Below are positions 1 through 7,480 of a stretch of 45,291 nucleotides of DNA, in pieces. The stretch spans positions 138,048 through 183,338 of the forward strand of contig NZ_LMGJ01000038.1 in assembly GCF_001427385.1 (NCBI RefSeq), written 5' to 3'. The first letter of the stretch is position 1. Every line of letters begins with the position of its first letter. The notes under the pieces were generated by a model, which was not told the DNA's origin, searched no databases, and worked only from the letters and a program-made list of their open reading frames with translations. Both the position numbers and the translations under genes were made by a program. The DNA is from Mesorhizobium sp. Root157 (lineage in GTDB: Bacteria; Pseudomonadota; Alphaproteobacteria; Rhizobiales; Rhizobiaceae).

Positions 1-37
1 CCGAAAAGGCAGCGTGGCAACGAGAAACACATCCATC

Positions 38-226
38 CTTCGTCATCCTAGGGCGGAGCAGGCCGAAGGCCGTCGCGCAGACCCTGGGATCCATGCCGTG
101 ACGAAGCGGCAGCGTGGTACGGTGCACAAGGCCCCATTCTGCACCGCCTTATACCTTGCAGCCGCCGTCGCGGCATGGATCCTCGGGTCGCGCCTTTCGC
201 TGTGCTCTTGCCCGAGGATGACGAAG
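38..226. repeat. Long imperfect inverted repeat (intergenic palindromic element)
   Basis: The left arm starts with CTTCGTCATCCTAGGGC (38-54) and ends near GGATCCATGCCG. The right arm, read in reverse complement from 226, starts CTTCGTCATCCTCGGGC and also ends GGATCCATGCCG. The arms match over roughly 55-60 bp with substitutions and a small indel, around a GC-rich core containing a shorter palindrome (about 120-165). No convincing gene overlaps it, and the first 306 bases otherwise show nothing I can identify. Its form fits a dispersed intergenic palindromic repeat of rhizobial genomes; family assignment is inference. Confidence 0.65.
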
Positions 227-306
227 TGGAAAGGAGTACGCTTCCCTTCTGCCGCCAAAGGGAAGGGGCACAGGACGTACCCGCCAGCGACGAGCCTGCG
301 CCTCGG

Positions 307-744
307 CTACCGGCTGGCCTCGACGAGCTCCACAAGCCAATTGACGGCCAGCGGATAGCCTTTCGCCCCCAGCCCGGCAATCACGCCTGTCGCCACCGTC
401 GACACCAGCGAGCGATGATAGATTTCCTCGCGCCGATGAATGTTGGAGATGTGCAATTCCACGATCGGGCCGGGGAACATCTTGAGCGCGTCGAGCAGCG
501 GTATCGAACGGAAGCTGAGGCCGGCCGGATTGATCAGGATGCCTGCCCCCTCGTCGGTCGCCTCGTGCACCCATTCGACCAGTTCATGTTCGGCGTTGGT
601 CTGGTGGAAGCGCACGGGATAGGCGCCGGCGGCGCCCCGGCACATCACCTTGATCTCGGCCAGCGTGGTGGTGCCGTAGATTCCCGGCTCGCGCCTGCCC
701 AGCCTGTTCAAGTTCGGGCCGTTGAGGATGAAGATCGGTTTCAC
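307..744 (-). CDS. Type II 3-dehydroquinate dehydratase family protein (AroQ/QuiB-like)
   Basis: A 145-residue protein of the usual type II dehydroquinase length. Canonical enzymes convert 3-dehydroquinate to 3-dehydroshikimate in the cytosol. The family signatures NGPNLN (about 8-13), GRREPGIYG with the catalytic Tyr (23), INP (71-73) and ELHISN with Glu96 and His98 are visible. Two substrate-binding positions differ from the Mycobacterium tuberculosis enzyme: His81 corresponds to Phe78 and Arg112 to Tyr109. GTG at 744 was chosen because GGAGG lies 8 bases upstream; that Shine-Dalgarno abuts the dctM stop codon. Last gene of the dehydrogenase-TRAP operon, so a catabolic role is inferred. Altered substrate specificity is possible. 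Confidence 0.85.
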   Translation of the reverse strand: MKPIFILNGPNLNRLGRREPGIYGTTTLAEIKVMCRGAAGAYPVRFHQTNAEHELVEWVHEATDEGAGILINPAGLSFRSIPLLDALKMFPGPIVELHISNIHRREEIYHRSLVSTVATGVIAGLGAKGYPLAVNWLVELVEASR

Positions 745-759
745 GACAAATGCCTCCAA

Positions 760-2061
760 TCAGCCCTGGTAGCCGAACAGCCTGGGTAGCCACAGCACCG
801 TGTCGGGGAAGAAGGTGATGACGAGCAGCGACAGGACCATCGTGTAGAGGAACGGCAGCACGTCGCGCACGATGTCGCGCAGCGGCACGTTGGCAATGCG
901 CGTCATGATGAACAGCAACAGGCCGTAGGGCGGCGTGACCAGCCCCAGCATGATGTTGACCACGCACATCACGCCGAAATGCACCATGTCGATGCCGAGC
1001 GCATGCGCGGTCGGGATGAACACCGGCAAGATGACGAGGATGATCGTCGTCCCCTCGAGGATGCAGCCGAGCAGCAGAAGGATGACGTTGACCAGAATGA
1101 GGAACCCGGTCGGCGACAGGTCCCAGTTGGTCAACAGGACGCGCAGCGAATCCGGGATGTTCTCGATCGTCACGACATAGTTGAACACCAGTGCGCCGGC
1201 GATGAGCATGCCGATCGACGCGGTCGTGCGCGCGCTGGCCAGCATCGAGCGATAGAAATCCGCGAAGCTGACGCTGCGGTAGAGAACGATTGAGATGAGC
1301 AGCGCATAGGCGGCCGCGACGGCGGCGGCTTCGGTCGGCGTCGTGACGCCGGAATAGATGCCGCCCAGCAGCACGACCGGCATCATCAGTGCGGGCAATG
1401 CGCGCCAAGTGATGCCCGGAAGCTCGCGCAAGGGCGTCGGCGGTTCGACGGGAAAGTTCCTCGTGCGCGCATGAACCGCGACCAGGATCATCTGGAAAGC
1501 GGCCATCAGCAGGCCAGGAACGACGCCGCCAAGGAAGAGGTAGCCGATCGAGGCGTCCGACACCAAAGCATAGATGATCATGGGGATGGACGGCGGGATG
1601 ATCGGCCCGATCACGGCGGTCGCCGCCGTCAGGGCGGCGGCGTAGCTCGCCGGGTATTTGCCGTCGGCCGTCATCATGTTCTGCATGATCTTGCCGGAAC
1701 CGGCGGCATCGGCGATGGCCGAGCCGCTCATGCCGGCAAAGATGATCGATTGCAGCACGTTGACCTGCGCCAGCCCGCCACGGAATCGGCCGACGAAGGC
1801 GTTGCAGAAGCTCATCAGCCGGTCGGTCATCGAGCCGATATTCATCAGTTCCGCCGCCAGGATGAACAGCGGCACGGCGAGGATGATGTAGTTGGAATAC
1901 ATGCCGTTGAGGAACTGCTCCGCCGCCGTGCCCATGTCGAGCCCGGCCGCCAGAAGATAGAGGATCGACCCTGCGATCATCGCATGGCCGACCGGCAGGC
2001 CGAGCAACGCCAGCACGGTGATTGCGACTATGGAAATGGAGAAAGGGCTTGCGAAATTCAT
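760..2061 (-). CDS. dctM: TRAP transporter large permease subunit (DctM-type)
   Basis: A 433-residue polytopic inner-membrane protein, normal length for DctM, the ion-coupled translocation subunit of a tripartite ATP-independent periplasmic transporter. It starts MNFASPF and runs through many hydrophobic helices; the family's glycine- and proline-rich stretches are visible (GLPVGHAMIAGS, IFAGMSGSAIADAAGSGKI, IGPIIPPSIPMI, NIMLGLVTPPYG). The ATG at 2061 overlaps the dctQ stop as ATGA, indicating translational coupling. Family and context make a small organic acid the likely substrate; quinate or shikimate is inferred from the neighbouring enzymes. Confidence 0.95.
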   Translation of the reverse strand: MNFASPFSISIVAITVLALLGLPVGHAMIAGSILYLLAAGLDMGTAAEQFLNGMYSNYIILAVPLFILAAELMNIGSMTDRLMSFCNAFVGRFRGGLAQVNVLQSIIFAGMSGSAIADAAGSGKIMQNMMTADGKYPASYAAALTAATAVIGPIIPPSIPMIIYALVSDASIGYLFLGGVVPGLLMAAFQMILVAVHARTRNFPVEPPTPLRELPGITWRALPALMMPVVLLGGIYSGVTTPTEAAAVAAAYALLISIVLYRSVSFADFYRSMLASARTTASIGMLIAGALVFNYVVTIENIPDSLRVLLTNWDLSPTGFLILVNVILLLLGCILEGTTIILVILPVFIPTAHALGIDMVHFGVMCVVNIMLGLVTPPYGLLLFIMTRIANVPLRDIVRDVLPFLYTMVLSLLVITFFPDTVLWLPRLFGYQG

Positions 2062-2579
2062 ACGCCCGAGCTCGCCTTGGTGGGGTCGAATTCTTCCGGG
2101 GCGGAGCCGCGCAGAACCTGCCAGCAAAGCCAGACGTAGCGCACGATGATGGCGACCACGAAAACGATGTAGATGGAGAACAGCCAGTCGAAGCGGATCT
2201 TCATATAGGCGCTCTTTTCGACCTTCATGAAGGTCACGTAGTCGATCACAGCCGGCAGCGAGATCGCGTAGAGCACGATCAGCGAAGAGGCGAAAATCAG
2301 GAACATGATGCCCCGGACCTTTGGCGGGACGGATGCGTAGATGAGATCGAAGCGCATTTCCTCCTGTTCGGTCACGACGAAGGCAGCGCCCCACAGCACG
2401 ATCCATATCCACAGGATGGCGCTGAGTTCATTGGTCCAGCCGGTCGGCCAGTTCATCACATAGCGAAAGAATATCTGGAGCAGGAAGGCGAAGAACATGA
2501 CGGCAAGCATCGCCGCCAACACGTTTTCCGCCCGAGCGTAGAGCCAGCGGCCCACCCCGCGCAGCCTCGGATCCATCAT
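2058..2579 (-). CDS. dctQ: TRAP transporter small permease subunit (DctQ-type)
   Basis: A 173-residue protein with four hydrophobic segments, as expected of the small TRAP membrane subunit that pairs with DctM. Segments lie near ENVLAAMLAVMFFAFLLQIF, the NELSAILWIWIVLWGAAF region, a middle MFLIFASSLIVLYAISLP segment and the C-terminal IYIVFVVAIIVRYVWL segment. An upstream in-frame extension is open, but ATG at 2579 has GAGGAGGAGGG directly before it, and a second ATG follows immediately at 2576. It lies between dctP and dctM, overlapping dctM by 4 bases. The substrate cannot be read from this subunit. Confidence 0.93.
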   Translation of the reverse strand: MMDPRLRGVGRWLYARAENVLAAMLAVMFFAFLLQIFFRYVMNWPTGWTNELSAILWIWIVLWGAAFVVTEQEEMRFDLIYASVPPKVRGIMFLIFASSLIVLYAISLPAVIDYVTFMKVEKSAYMKIRFDWLFSIYIVFVVAIIVRYVWLCWQVLRGSAPEEFDPTKASSGV

Positions 2580-2621
2580 GCCCTCCTCCTCGAGGCCGCA
2601 GCCTTCACTTCCCGGCGGCAT

Positions 2622-2644
2622 GCCGGGCGGCGGAACCGCCCGGC
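2622..2644 (-). other. Intercistronic hairpin between dctP and dctQ
   Basis: GCCGGGCGG (2622-2630) and CCGCCCGGC (2636-2644) form a perfect 9-bp GC-rich stem with a 5-base loop in the 80-base gap after the dctP stop. There is no T-tract. Such stems after binding-protein genes commonly stabilise the upstream mRNA or partly terminate, giving excess binding protein over permease. That role is inference here. Confidence 0.6.
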
Positions 2645-2659
2645 CGAATGTCTGAAGCC

Positions 2660-3646
2660 TTACAGCGCGTTGATCTTGTTCACCATGCCGGCAGGCCACT
2701 CCTTGGCCTGCTCGGAGGCCAGATACTGGTCCTGAACGTGCTTGCGGAAAGCGGCCACGTCCGGCTCGTAGATCTTCAGGCCCTTGCCTTTGAACAGATC
2801 GACCAGTTCCTTCTCGTGAGTGAGATGCTTTTCGGTCGAGAAGTCGATCGCCTTGTCCGCCGCGGCCTGGAACGTCGCCTGCTTGTCAGCCCCCATCTCG
2901 TCCCACACCTTCTTGGAAACGGTGAGGAGATCGTAGCCGACCAGATGCGAGGTCAGGACGATCTGCGTCATCACCTCGTAGAACTTCATGTTCTCGACAT
3001 TCGGCAGCGGGTTGTCCTGGCCGTCGATGGCGCCGGTCTGCAACCCGGTATAGACCTCGGCATAAGCCATCGGCGTCGGGTTGGCGCCAAGCGCCTGGCC
3101 GAGGAACTGCCAGGCGTCGCCACCGGGCATGCGCAGCTTGATGCCGGCCATGTCGGCGGGCGTCTTGATTTCCTTGTCAGACTTGAGGCCCACCTGGCGC
3201 ACGCCGAAATAGGTCGGGCCGAGCACCTTCACGCCGAGCTGGTCCTCGGTCATCTTCTTCATCTCCGCGCCGGCTTCGCTGGCGAAGAAGGCCTTGAGGT
3301 GCGCGGCATCACGGAACAGGTAGCCAGCCGTCAGGATCGACCATGCCGGAATCTGCTTGGAAATGTCCTGAGGAGCGATGTTGCCCATCTCGAGATTGCC
3401 ACGCTGCAGCGCGACCAATTCGGTGCCCTGCTTGAACAGGTTGCCGCCGTAGTAGCCTTCAAAGGTGAAGTCCGCAGCAATGGCATCGGAGAACATCTTC
3501 ATCATCTCGGCGCGGATGTCCTGCTCGGAAAACACGGCCGAGAAGCGCAGTTTCGGCTTGTCCTGCGCCAATGCCGGGAACGTGCAAAGTGCTGCAGCGG
3601 CGCCGGTTGCGGCCATGAACTGGCGGCGTGTCAGATCGAGTTTCAT
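2660..3646 (-). CDS. dctP: TRAP transporter substrate-binding protein (DctP-type)
   Basis: A 328-residue periplasmic binding protein of normal DctP length. The N-terminus has a twin-arginine-like leader (TRRQFMAATGAAAA, cleavage probably after ALA before QDKPK), so export by Tat is plausible. The segment IKLRMPGG carries the conserved Arg that pairs with the ligand carboxylate in most DctP proteins, followed by TGLQTGAIDGQDNP, a typical family stretch. GGGAGG lies 7 bases before the ATG at 3646. It is the second gene of the operon, 54 bases after the dehydrogenase gene. Quinate or shikimate as ligand is inferred from context. Confidence 0.94.
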   Translation of the reverse strand: MKLDLTRRQFMAATGAAAALCTFPALAQDKPKLRFSAVFSEQDIRAEMMKMFSDAIAADFTFEGYYGGNLFKQGTELVALQRGNLEMGNIAPQDISKQIPAWSILTAGYLFRDAAHLKAFFASEAGAEMKKMTEDQLGVKVLGPTYFGVRQVGLKSDKEIKTPADMAGIKLRMPGGDAWQFLGQALGANPTPMAYAEVYTGLQTGAIDGQDNPLPNVENMKFYEVMTQIVLTSHLVGYDLLTVSKKVWDEMGADKQATFQAAADKAIDFSTEKHLTHEKELVDLFKGKGLKIYEPDVAAFRKHVQDQYLASEQAKEWPAGMVNKINAL

Positions 3647-3700
3647 TTCATTTCCTCCCTTGGTTTTCAGTCTATCTTGCAGTTCCGTTCTTGTGTGAGT

Positions 3701-4609
3701 TCACGCGGCGGCCTCGAAATGACCGGCCATGGCGCTGCGGTCCGCCTCACGGCCGCTGAACAGTTCGAAGGCCCGTACGGCCTGGTAGATCGCCATGCCC
3801 GTCCCCGGGAGCGTGCGGCAGCCGGCGACGCGCGCCTTGCGCAGCAGTTCCGTTTCGGTCGGGAAATAGATGATGTCCGCGACCCACTGATCGGACGCAA
3901 GCAGCGCGGTATCGAACGGGGTGCCGGGATATTTTTCCATGCCGACAGGCGTCGCGTTGACAATCCCGTCAACGGCGCGGATCGTCTCTTCCGTTCCCAG
4001 ACTCGACGCCACCCTGGTCCCGAACATGGCCGCCATGCGTGCCGCCAATTCATCGGCGCGCGATGCCTCGCTATCGACTATGGACAGGCGGCCAACGCCG
4101 ATCTTGATCAACGCATGGGCGACGGCAGCGCCTGCTCCCCCCGCGCCGAACATTGCAACGTGATCCATGCGCGCATCGGACATCGCGTCGCTGAAACTTT
4201 CGGCAAAACCCCAACTGTCGGTATTGTGGCCGTGCTTTGCCTTGCCATCGAAAACGACCGTGTTGACCGCACCTATGGCCTGAGCGTCGGAAGATAGCTG
4301 ATCCAACACCGGAATGACGGATTGCTTGAATGGGTGGGTGATATTGAGACCGTGGAAGCCGGCGGCCTGCGCGGCACCAACAACATCTCCAATCGCCTCG
4401 TCGCCCAGCCCCAACCGATCGAAATCCAGAAGGAGGTAGGAATAGCCAATGCCAAGGCGCCTCGCCTCACACTCATGCATGCGCGGCGTGCGGGAAGACT
4501 GAATGCCGCGTCCAATCAGGCCGATCGTGATCGTATCTGCGCCTGCTACGGCTGCGCCTTCGTGGCCGGCCGCAAGCCGGTTGAGGAGGTCGACAAGCTT
4601 GTCGCCCAT
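3701..4609 (-). CDS. Quinate/shikimate dehydrogenase family protein (AroE/QsuD-like)
   Basis: A 302-residue NAD(P)-dependent dehydrogenase. The substrate domain has GLIGRGIQSSRTPRMHECE (about 30-48); this resembles the SRTP-MHE-E pattern of quinate/shikimate dehydrogenases rather than the HSKSP-IHN pattern of biosynthetic AroE. Catalytic Lys95 (NITHPFK) and Asp131 (HNTD) are present, followed by the glycine-rich nucleotide loop GAGGAGAAV. ATG at 4609 (MGDKLVD) was preferred over an upstream extension because GGGAGGA lies before it. First gene of the operon, divergent from the TetR gene. Inferred role: oxidation of quinate and/or shikimate for growth. Cofactor and substrate preference are not certain. 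Confidence 0.85.
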   Translation of the reverse strand: MGDKLVDLLNRLAAGHEGAAVAGADTITIGLIGRGIQSSRTPRMHECEARRLGIGYSYLLLDFDRLGLGDEAIGDVVGAAQAAGFHGLNITHPFKQSVIPVLDQLSSDAQAIGAVNTVVFDGKAKHGHNTDSWGFAESFSDAMSDARMDHVAMFGAGGAGAAVAHALIKIGVGRLSIVDSEASRADELAARMAAMFGTRVASSLGTEETIRAVDGIVNATPVGMEKYPGTPFDTALLASDQWVADIIYFPTETELLRKARVAGCRTLPGTGMAIYQAVRAFELFSGREADRSAMAGHFEAAA

Positions 4610-4716
4610 TTCGTTAACGTCCTCCCGCGGGCCGCCTCCCGGTCCGCATGCGGCTTTCTGACGCCGCACTTGTGTTTCATCGGCCACAGCGGATAAATGA
4701 GCAGCTCGATTTCGGG

Positions 4717-4745
4717 ATAATGTACGAACTGGTTAGTTTAGTCAA
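4717..4745 (-). promoter_or_regulatory. Predicted sigma70-type promoter of the dehydrogenase-TRAP-aroQ operon
   Basis: Read on the minus strand, TTGACT (-35, 4745-4740) and CATTAT (-10, 4722-4717) are separated by exactly 17 bases, matching 5/6 and 4/6 consensus positions. The spacer contains the operator at 4724-4737. The predicted start of transcription lies about 100 bases before the ATG at 4609. Sequence-only prediction. Confidence 0.6.
4724..4737. promoter_or_regulatory. Candidate TetR operator O1 in the divergent intergenic region
   Basis: ACGAACTGGTTAGT is a near-palindrome (ACGAAC and GTTAGT around TG). It is 13/14 identical to the reverse complement of the perfect palindrome at 7407-7420 in front of quiC. 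It fills the spacer between -35 and -10 of the operon promoter and lies 40 bases before the TetR gene, so a bound repressor could shut off both directions. Binding is inferred. Confidence 0.65.
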
Positions 4746-4777
4746 ATATCTATTGCAGTCAGCGGATCGGAACTGGC

Positions 4778-5461
4778 ATGGCGGTGACGGAAACCAAGCG
4801 GAAGCCCAAGCAGGAAGCGAAGGCCACCCGCGCCCAGGATCCCGAAGGCACGCGGCGCAACATCCTCGAAGTGGCGTCCGAAGAATTCGCTTTGAACGGC
4901 CTGTCCGGCGCGCGCATCGATGAAATCGCAGCGCGCACCCGCTCCAGCAAGCGCATGATTTATTACTACTTCGGCGACAAGGAAGGCCTGTATCTGCGCG
5001 CGCTGGAAAATGCCTACCGCGAGGTAAGAGAGGGCGAAGCGCATCTCGATATCGAGGGGCTGTCCCCGATTGCCGCACTGACCCGGCTGGTCGAATTCAC
5101 CTTCGAGCATCACCACCGGCACGAGGAATTCATTCGCATGGTGATGATCGAGAATATCCACAACGGCCAGTACCTGGAGCAGTCCAAGGAAATACGCGAA
5201 CTCAATGTGACCGCGATCGACCATATCGCCCGGATCTATTCGCGCGGCGTCGAAGAAGGCGTGTTCCGGCCCGGTCTGGATCCCGTCGAATTGCACTGGC
5301 AGGTCAGCGCGCTGTGTTTCTTCAACGTGTCCAATCGCACGACATTCTCGATGATCTTCGGCCGCGACTTCGGCGCGCCCGAGCAACTCGAACGGCTGAA
5401 GCGCAACACCGTCGAGATGTTGCTTCGCTTCGTGGCCGCAGCGGATGCGCCCGCACTCTGA
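4778..5461 (+). CDS. TetR/AcrR-family transcriptional regulator of the quinate/shikimate island
   Basis: A 227-residue protein with a TetR N-terminal helix-turn-helix: TRRNILEVASEEFALNGLSG followed by the recognition region RIDEIAARTRSSKRMIYYYF (about residues 25-70). The rest is a helical ligand-binding and dimerisation domain, with the C-terminal half resembling TetR proteins near aromatic-acid catabolic genes. It is divergent from the dehydrogenase-TRAP operon and convergent with quiC. Two nearly identical 14-bp operators at 4724-4737 and 7407-7420 fit regulation of both units and of itself. The inducer is probably a pathway compound such as quinate, shikimate or protocatechuate; that is inference. 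Confidence 0.92.
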   Translation: MAVTETKRKPKQEAKATRAQDPEGTRRNILEVASEEFALNGLSGARIDEIAARTRSSKRMIYYYFGDKEGLYLRALENAYREVREGEAHLDIEGLSPIAALTRLVEFTFEHHHRHEEFIRMVMIENIHNGQYLEQSKEIRELNVTAIDHIARIYSRGVEEGVFRPGLDPVELHWQVSALCFFNVSNRTTFSMIFGRDFGAPEQLERLKRNTVEMLLRFVAAADAPAL

Positions 5462-5468
5462 TATGGCC

Positions 5469-5488
5469 AGCCGCTACAACTAGCGGCT
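5469..5488. terminator. Hairpin between convergent tetR and quiC
   Basis: AGCCGCTA, CAAC, TAGCGGCT form a perfect 8-bp stem with a 4-base loop, 8 bases after the TetR stop. The right arm overlaps the quiC stop codon (TAG, 5489-5487 on the minus strand). No strong T-run follows in either direction, so termination may be inefficient. It may act as a bidirectional stop or 3'-end stabiliser. Confidence 0.5.
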
Positions 5489-7382
5489 ACAAAACCCGTG
5501 GCATCCCCTTGGGTCTCATCAAGCGTCTTTGCGCAGCGATGCGGAATGGCGCGTTGGGCGCGCCATATCCGGCGTAGCCGCCACGCCGTTCGACGATCTC
5601 GATGATGAAGCCTTCGCCGAATGTCGGCGCATAGAGTTGAAAGAACTCACCGTTCTCGTCCCGATCGTAAAGGATATTGGAGTCTCGCAACTGGTCCGCC
5701 AGTTTCGGGTCGAGGCCGAAGCGCGCTTCGACATCGTCATAGTAATTGGGAGAAATCTGAAGTGGTTGAAAGCCGGCCTGCTCAAGGCGGCGCGAGGTCG
5801 CGAAAATATCGCCGGTCGCCATCGCAAGATGTTGAACGGCCGAACCGAATGTTTCCGCGATGAAGTGGCCCGCCAGCGTACGGCGGCTTCCTGCGCCATT
5901 GAGCGTGAGGCGAAAGCGCTTGTCCGATCCCTCGATCACCTGGCTTTGGACAATGCCTGCCGGATCGACGACGTCGACCATGGGTGTCTTGGTCGTCTTA
6001 AGGATCGACGTGTAGAAGAGAAGCCAGCTCGGCAATTCTTCCTGGAGCACAGTCTGGCCGACATGATCGACACGGGTTAGCCCGACGCCCCGGTCCGAAC
6101 TTTGCGCCGGCAGCGGCACAAAATCGATATCCCACAGCCTTGCCAGGTCCGTCTTGCCATCGAGAAGATAGATCAGGCCGCCACCGACACCGCGAATGGC
6201 CGGGATCGGCAGTTCGCCGGGTCCGACAGTCTGGTGGAATATCTCAGCTCCCAAGGCTTTCGCCCGAGCGACGGCAGCCGCTGCATCCTCGACCTTGAGG
6301 CCCAAGGCGTAGGCGGAGGTTCCATGAACGACGAATGACGAGTGCGCGAAACTTCCGCGTTCGGTGTTGACGACGATGTTGATACCGCCTTGCTGGTAGA
6401 GCGACACGTACTTGGAAACATGCCTGCCGGTCTCGACGAACCCCAGTTGCTGCAGCAGGGTCTTGAGTTGGTCGGCTCCCTCGCGGTTGGCGGCGAACTC
6501 CATGAATTCGAAATCCTCGACAACGACCCGGTCCGGGATTGCAGGGGCGGCGTCGCTGGAGGCCGGCTCCTCGCGCCGGACCTGGTCCATCAGCCAGACC
6601 AGCGATCGTTTGCCATCGATGGAGATGTGTTTGGCCGACCCGCCGCGAAACAGGTCATTGAATATTTCGAGAGAAATGTAGCCGTCGTAACCTGTCGCCA
6701 CGACCGCCTGCATGAATTCCCGCACCGGCAACTCGCCCTCTCCGGGCATGTTGCGGAAATGGCGGCTCCAATAGAGCGGATCCACCGCCATCAAGGGCGC
6801 ATCGGCAAGCTGGACGATGAATATCTTGTCGGCCGGGATCGAACGGATGGAGCCAAGATCGATGTTGCGGGCGAGCGTGTGGAACGAATCGAGGATGAGA
6901 CCGATATTAGGGTGATCTACCCGCCTGACGATCTCCCAGGCGTCGCGGTGGTCATTCACGTAACGGCCCCAGGCGAGCGCCTCGTAGCCGACCCTCAGTC
7001 CGCGTTTGGCTGCGCGTTCACCCAGCGCGTAAAAATCCGCCGCTGCCCGGTCGATCCCGCCAAGCGAGATCGGCGAGACGCTTGAACAGACCAGCATCAG
7101 GTCCGTACCAAGTTCCTGCATGACGTCGAACTTTCGTTCGGCGCGATCGAAGGCGCGGCTTCGCTGGGGTTCGGGCAGACCCTCGAAGTCCCTGAACGGC
7201 TGGAAAAGGGTTATTGCCAACCCGGCGTCCCTGGCCATGCGTCCGACGTCGCGGGGCGAACCGTCGAAGGCGAGAAAGTCGTTTTCGAATATCTCAACGC
7301 CGTCAAAGCCGGCTGCGGAGATCGCGGCCAGTTTCTCGGGCAAGTCGCCCGATATGGAGACGGTTGCGATCGACGCTTTCAC
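5487..7382 (-). CDS. quiC: Bifunctional 3-dehydroshikimate dehydratase / HPPD-like VOC protein (QuiC1-type)
   Basis: A 631-residue two-domain protein. Residues 1-270 form a xylose-isomerase-like TIM barrel with metal ligands Glu134 (GYEAL), Asp165 (LDSFH), Gln191 (VQLAD) and Glu239 (SLEIF), the positions I recall for Pseudomonas putida QuiC1. Residues 285-631 form a double VOC module like 4-hydroxyphenylpyruvate dioxygenase, with a possible iron triad His440 (VDHVGQ), His518 (VQHLA) and Glu595 (IIEIVER). The first domain dehydrates 3-dehydroshikimate to protocatechuate; the second domain's activity in such fusions is unclear. GTG at 7382 was chosen because GGGAGAGAGG precedes it and the numbering then fits the family. 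A TTG at 7403 is the alternative. Preceded by operator O2. Confidence 0.93.
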   Translation of the reverse strand: MKASIATVSISGDLPEKLAAISAAGFDGVEIFENDFLAFDGSPRDVGRMARDAGLAITLFQPFRDFEGLPEPQRSRAFDRAERKFDVMQELGTDLMLVCSSVSPISLGGIDRAAADFYALGERAAKRGLRVGYEALAWGRYVNDHRDAWEIVRRVDHPNIGLILDSFHTLARNIDLGSIRSIPADKIFIVQLADAPLMAVDPLYWSRHFRNMPGEGELPVREFMQAVVATGYDGYISLEIFNDLFRGGSAKHISIDGKRSLVWLMDQVRREEPASSDAAPAIPDRVVVEDFEFMEFAANREGADQLKTLLQQLGFVETGRHVSKYVSLYQQGGINIVVNTERGSFAHSSFVVHGTSAYALGLKVEDAAAAVARAKALGAEIFHQTVGPGELPIPAIRGVGGGLIYLLDGKTDLARLWDIDFVPLPAQSSDRGVGLTRVDHVGQTVLQEELPSWLLFYTSILKTTKTPMVDVVDPAGIVQSQVIEGSDKRFRLTLNGAGSRRTLAGHFIAETFGSAVQHLAMATGDIFATSRRLEQAGFQPLQISPNYYDDVEARFGLDPKLADQLRDSNILYDRDENGEFFQLYAPTFGEGFIIEIVERRGGYAGYGAPNAPFRIAAQRRLMRPKGMPRVL

Positions 7383-7390
7383 GCGCCCTC

Positions 7391-7436
7391 TCTCCCGTAA
7401 CAATGAACGAACCAGTTCGTATATTATTACGGGAGA
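7391..7436. promoter_or_regulatory. 46-bp nested palindrome with TetR operator O2 upstream of quiC
   Basis: The centre (7407-7420) is ACGAAC-CA-GTTCGT, a perfect 6-bp inverted repeat with a 2-base spacer. The outer arms TCTCCCGTAA (7391-7400) and TTACGGGAGA (7427-7436) are perfect complements sharing the same centre; overall 19 of 23 arm positions pair. On the minus strand a CATTGT -10-like element (7405-7400) follows the operator by one base, as CATTAT does at O1, but no good -35 is visible at 17 bases. The proximal arm carries part of the quiC Shine-Dalgarno. Confidence 0.7.
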
Positions 7437-7480
7437 TACCTCCTAAGAGCAAGCCGACCGCTATCGAGCCAAAGCTCGGC

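Noticed and set aside
2648..4297. 549-codon plus-strand open frame antisense to dctP and the dehydrogenase
   Set aside because: It lies opposite two genes with clear family motifs; its translation is low-complexity and shows no domain. Typical GC-rich antisense frame.
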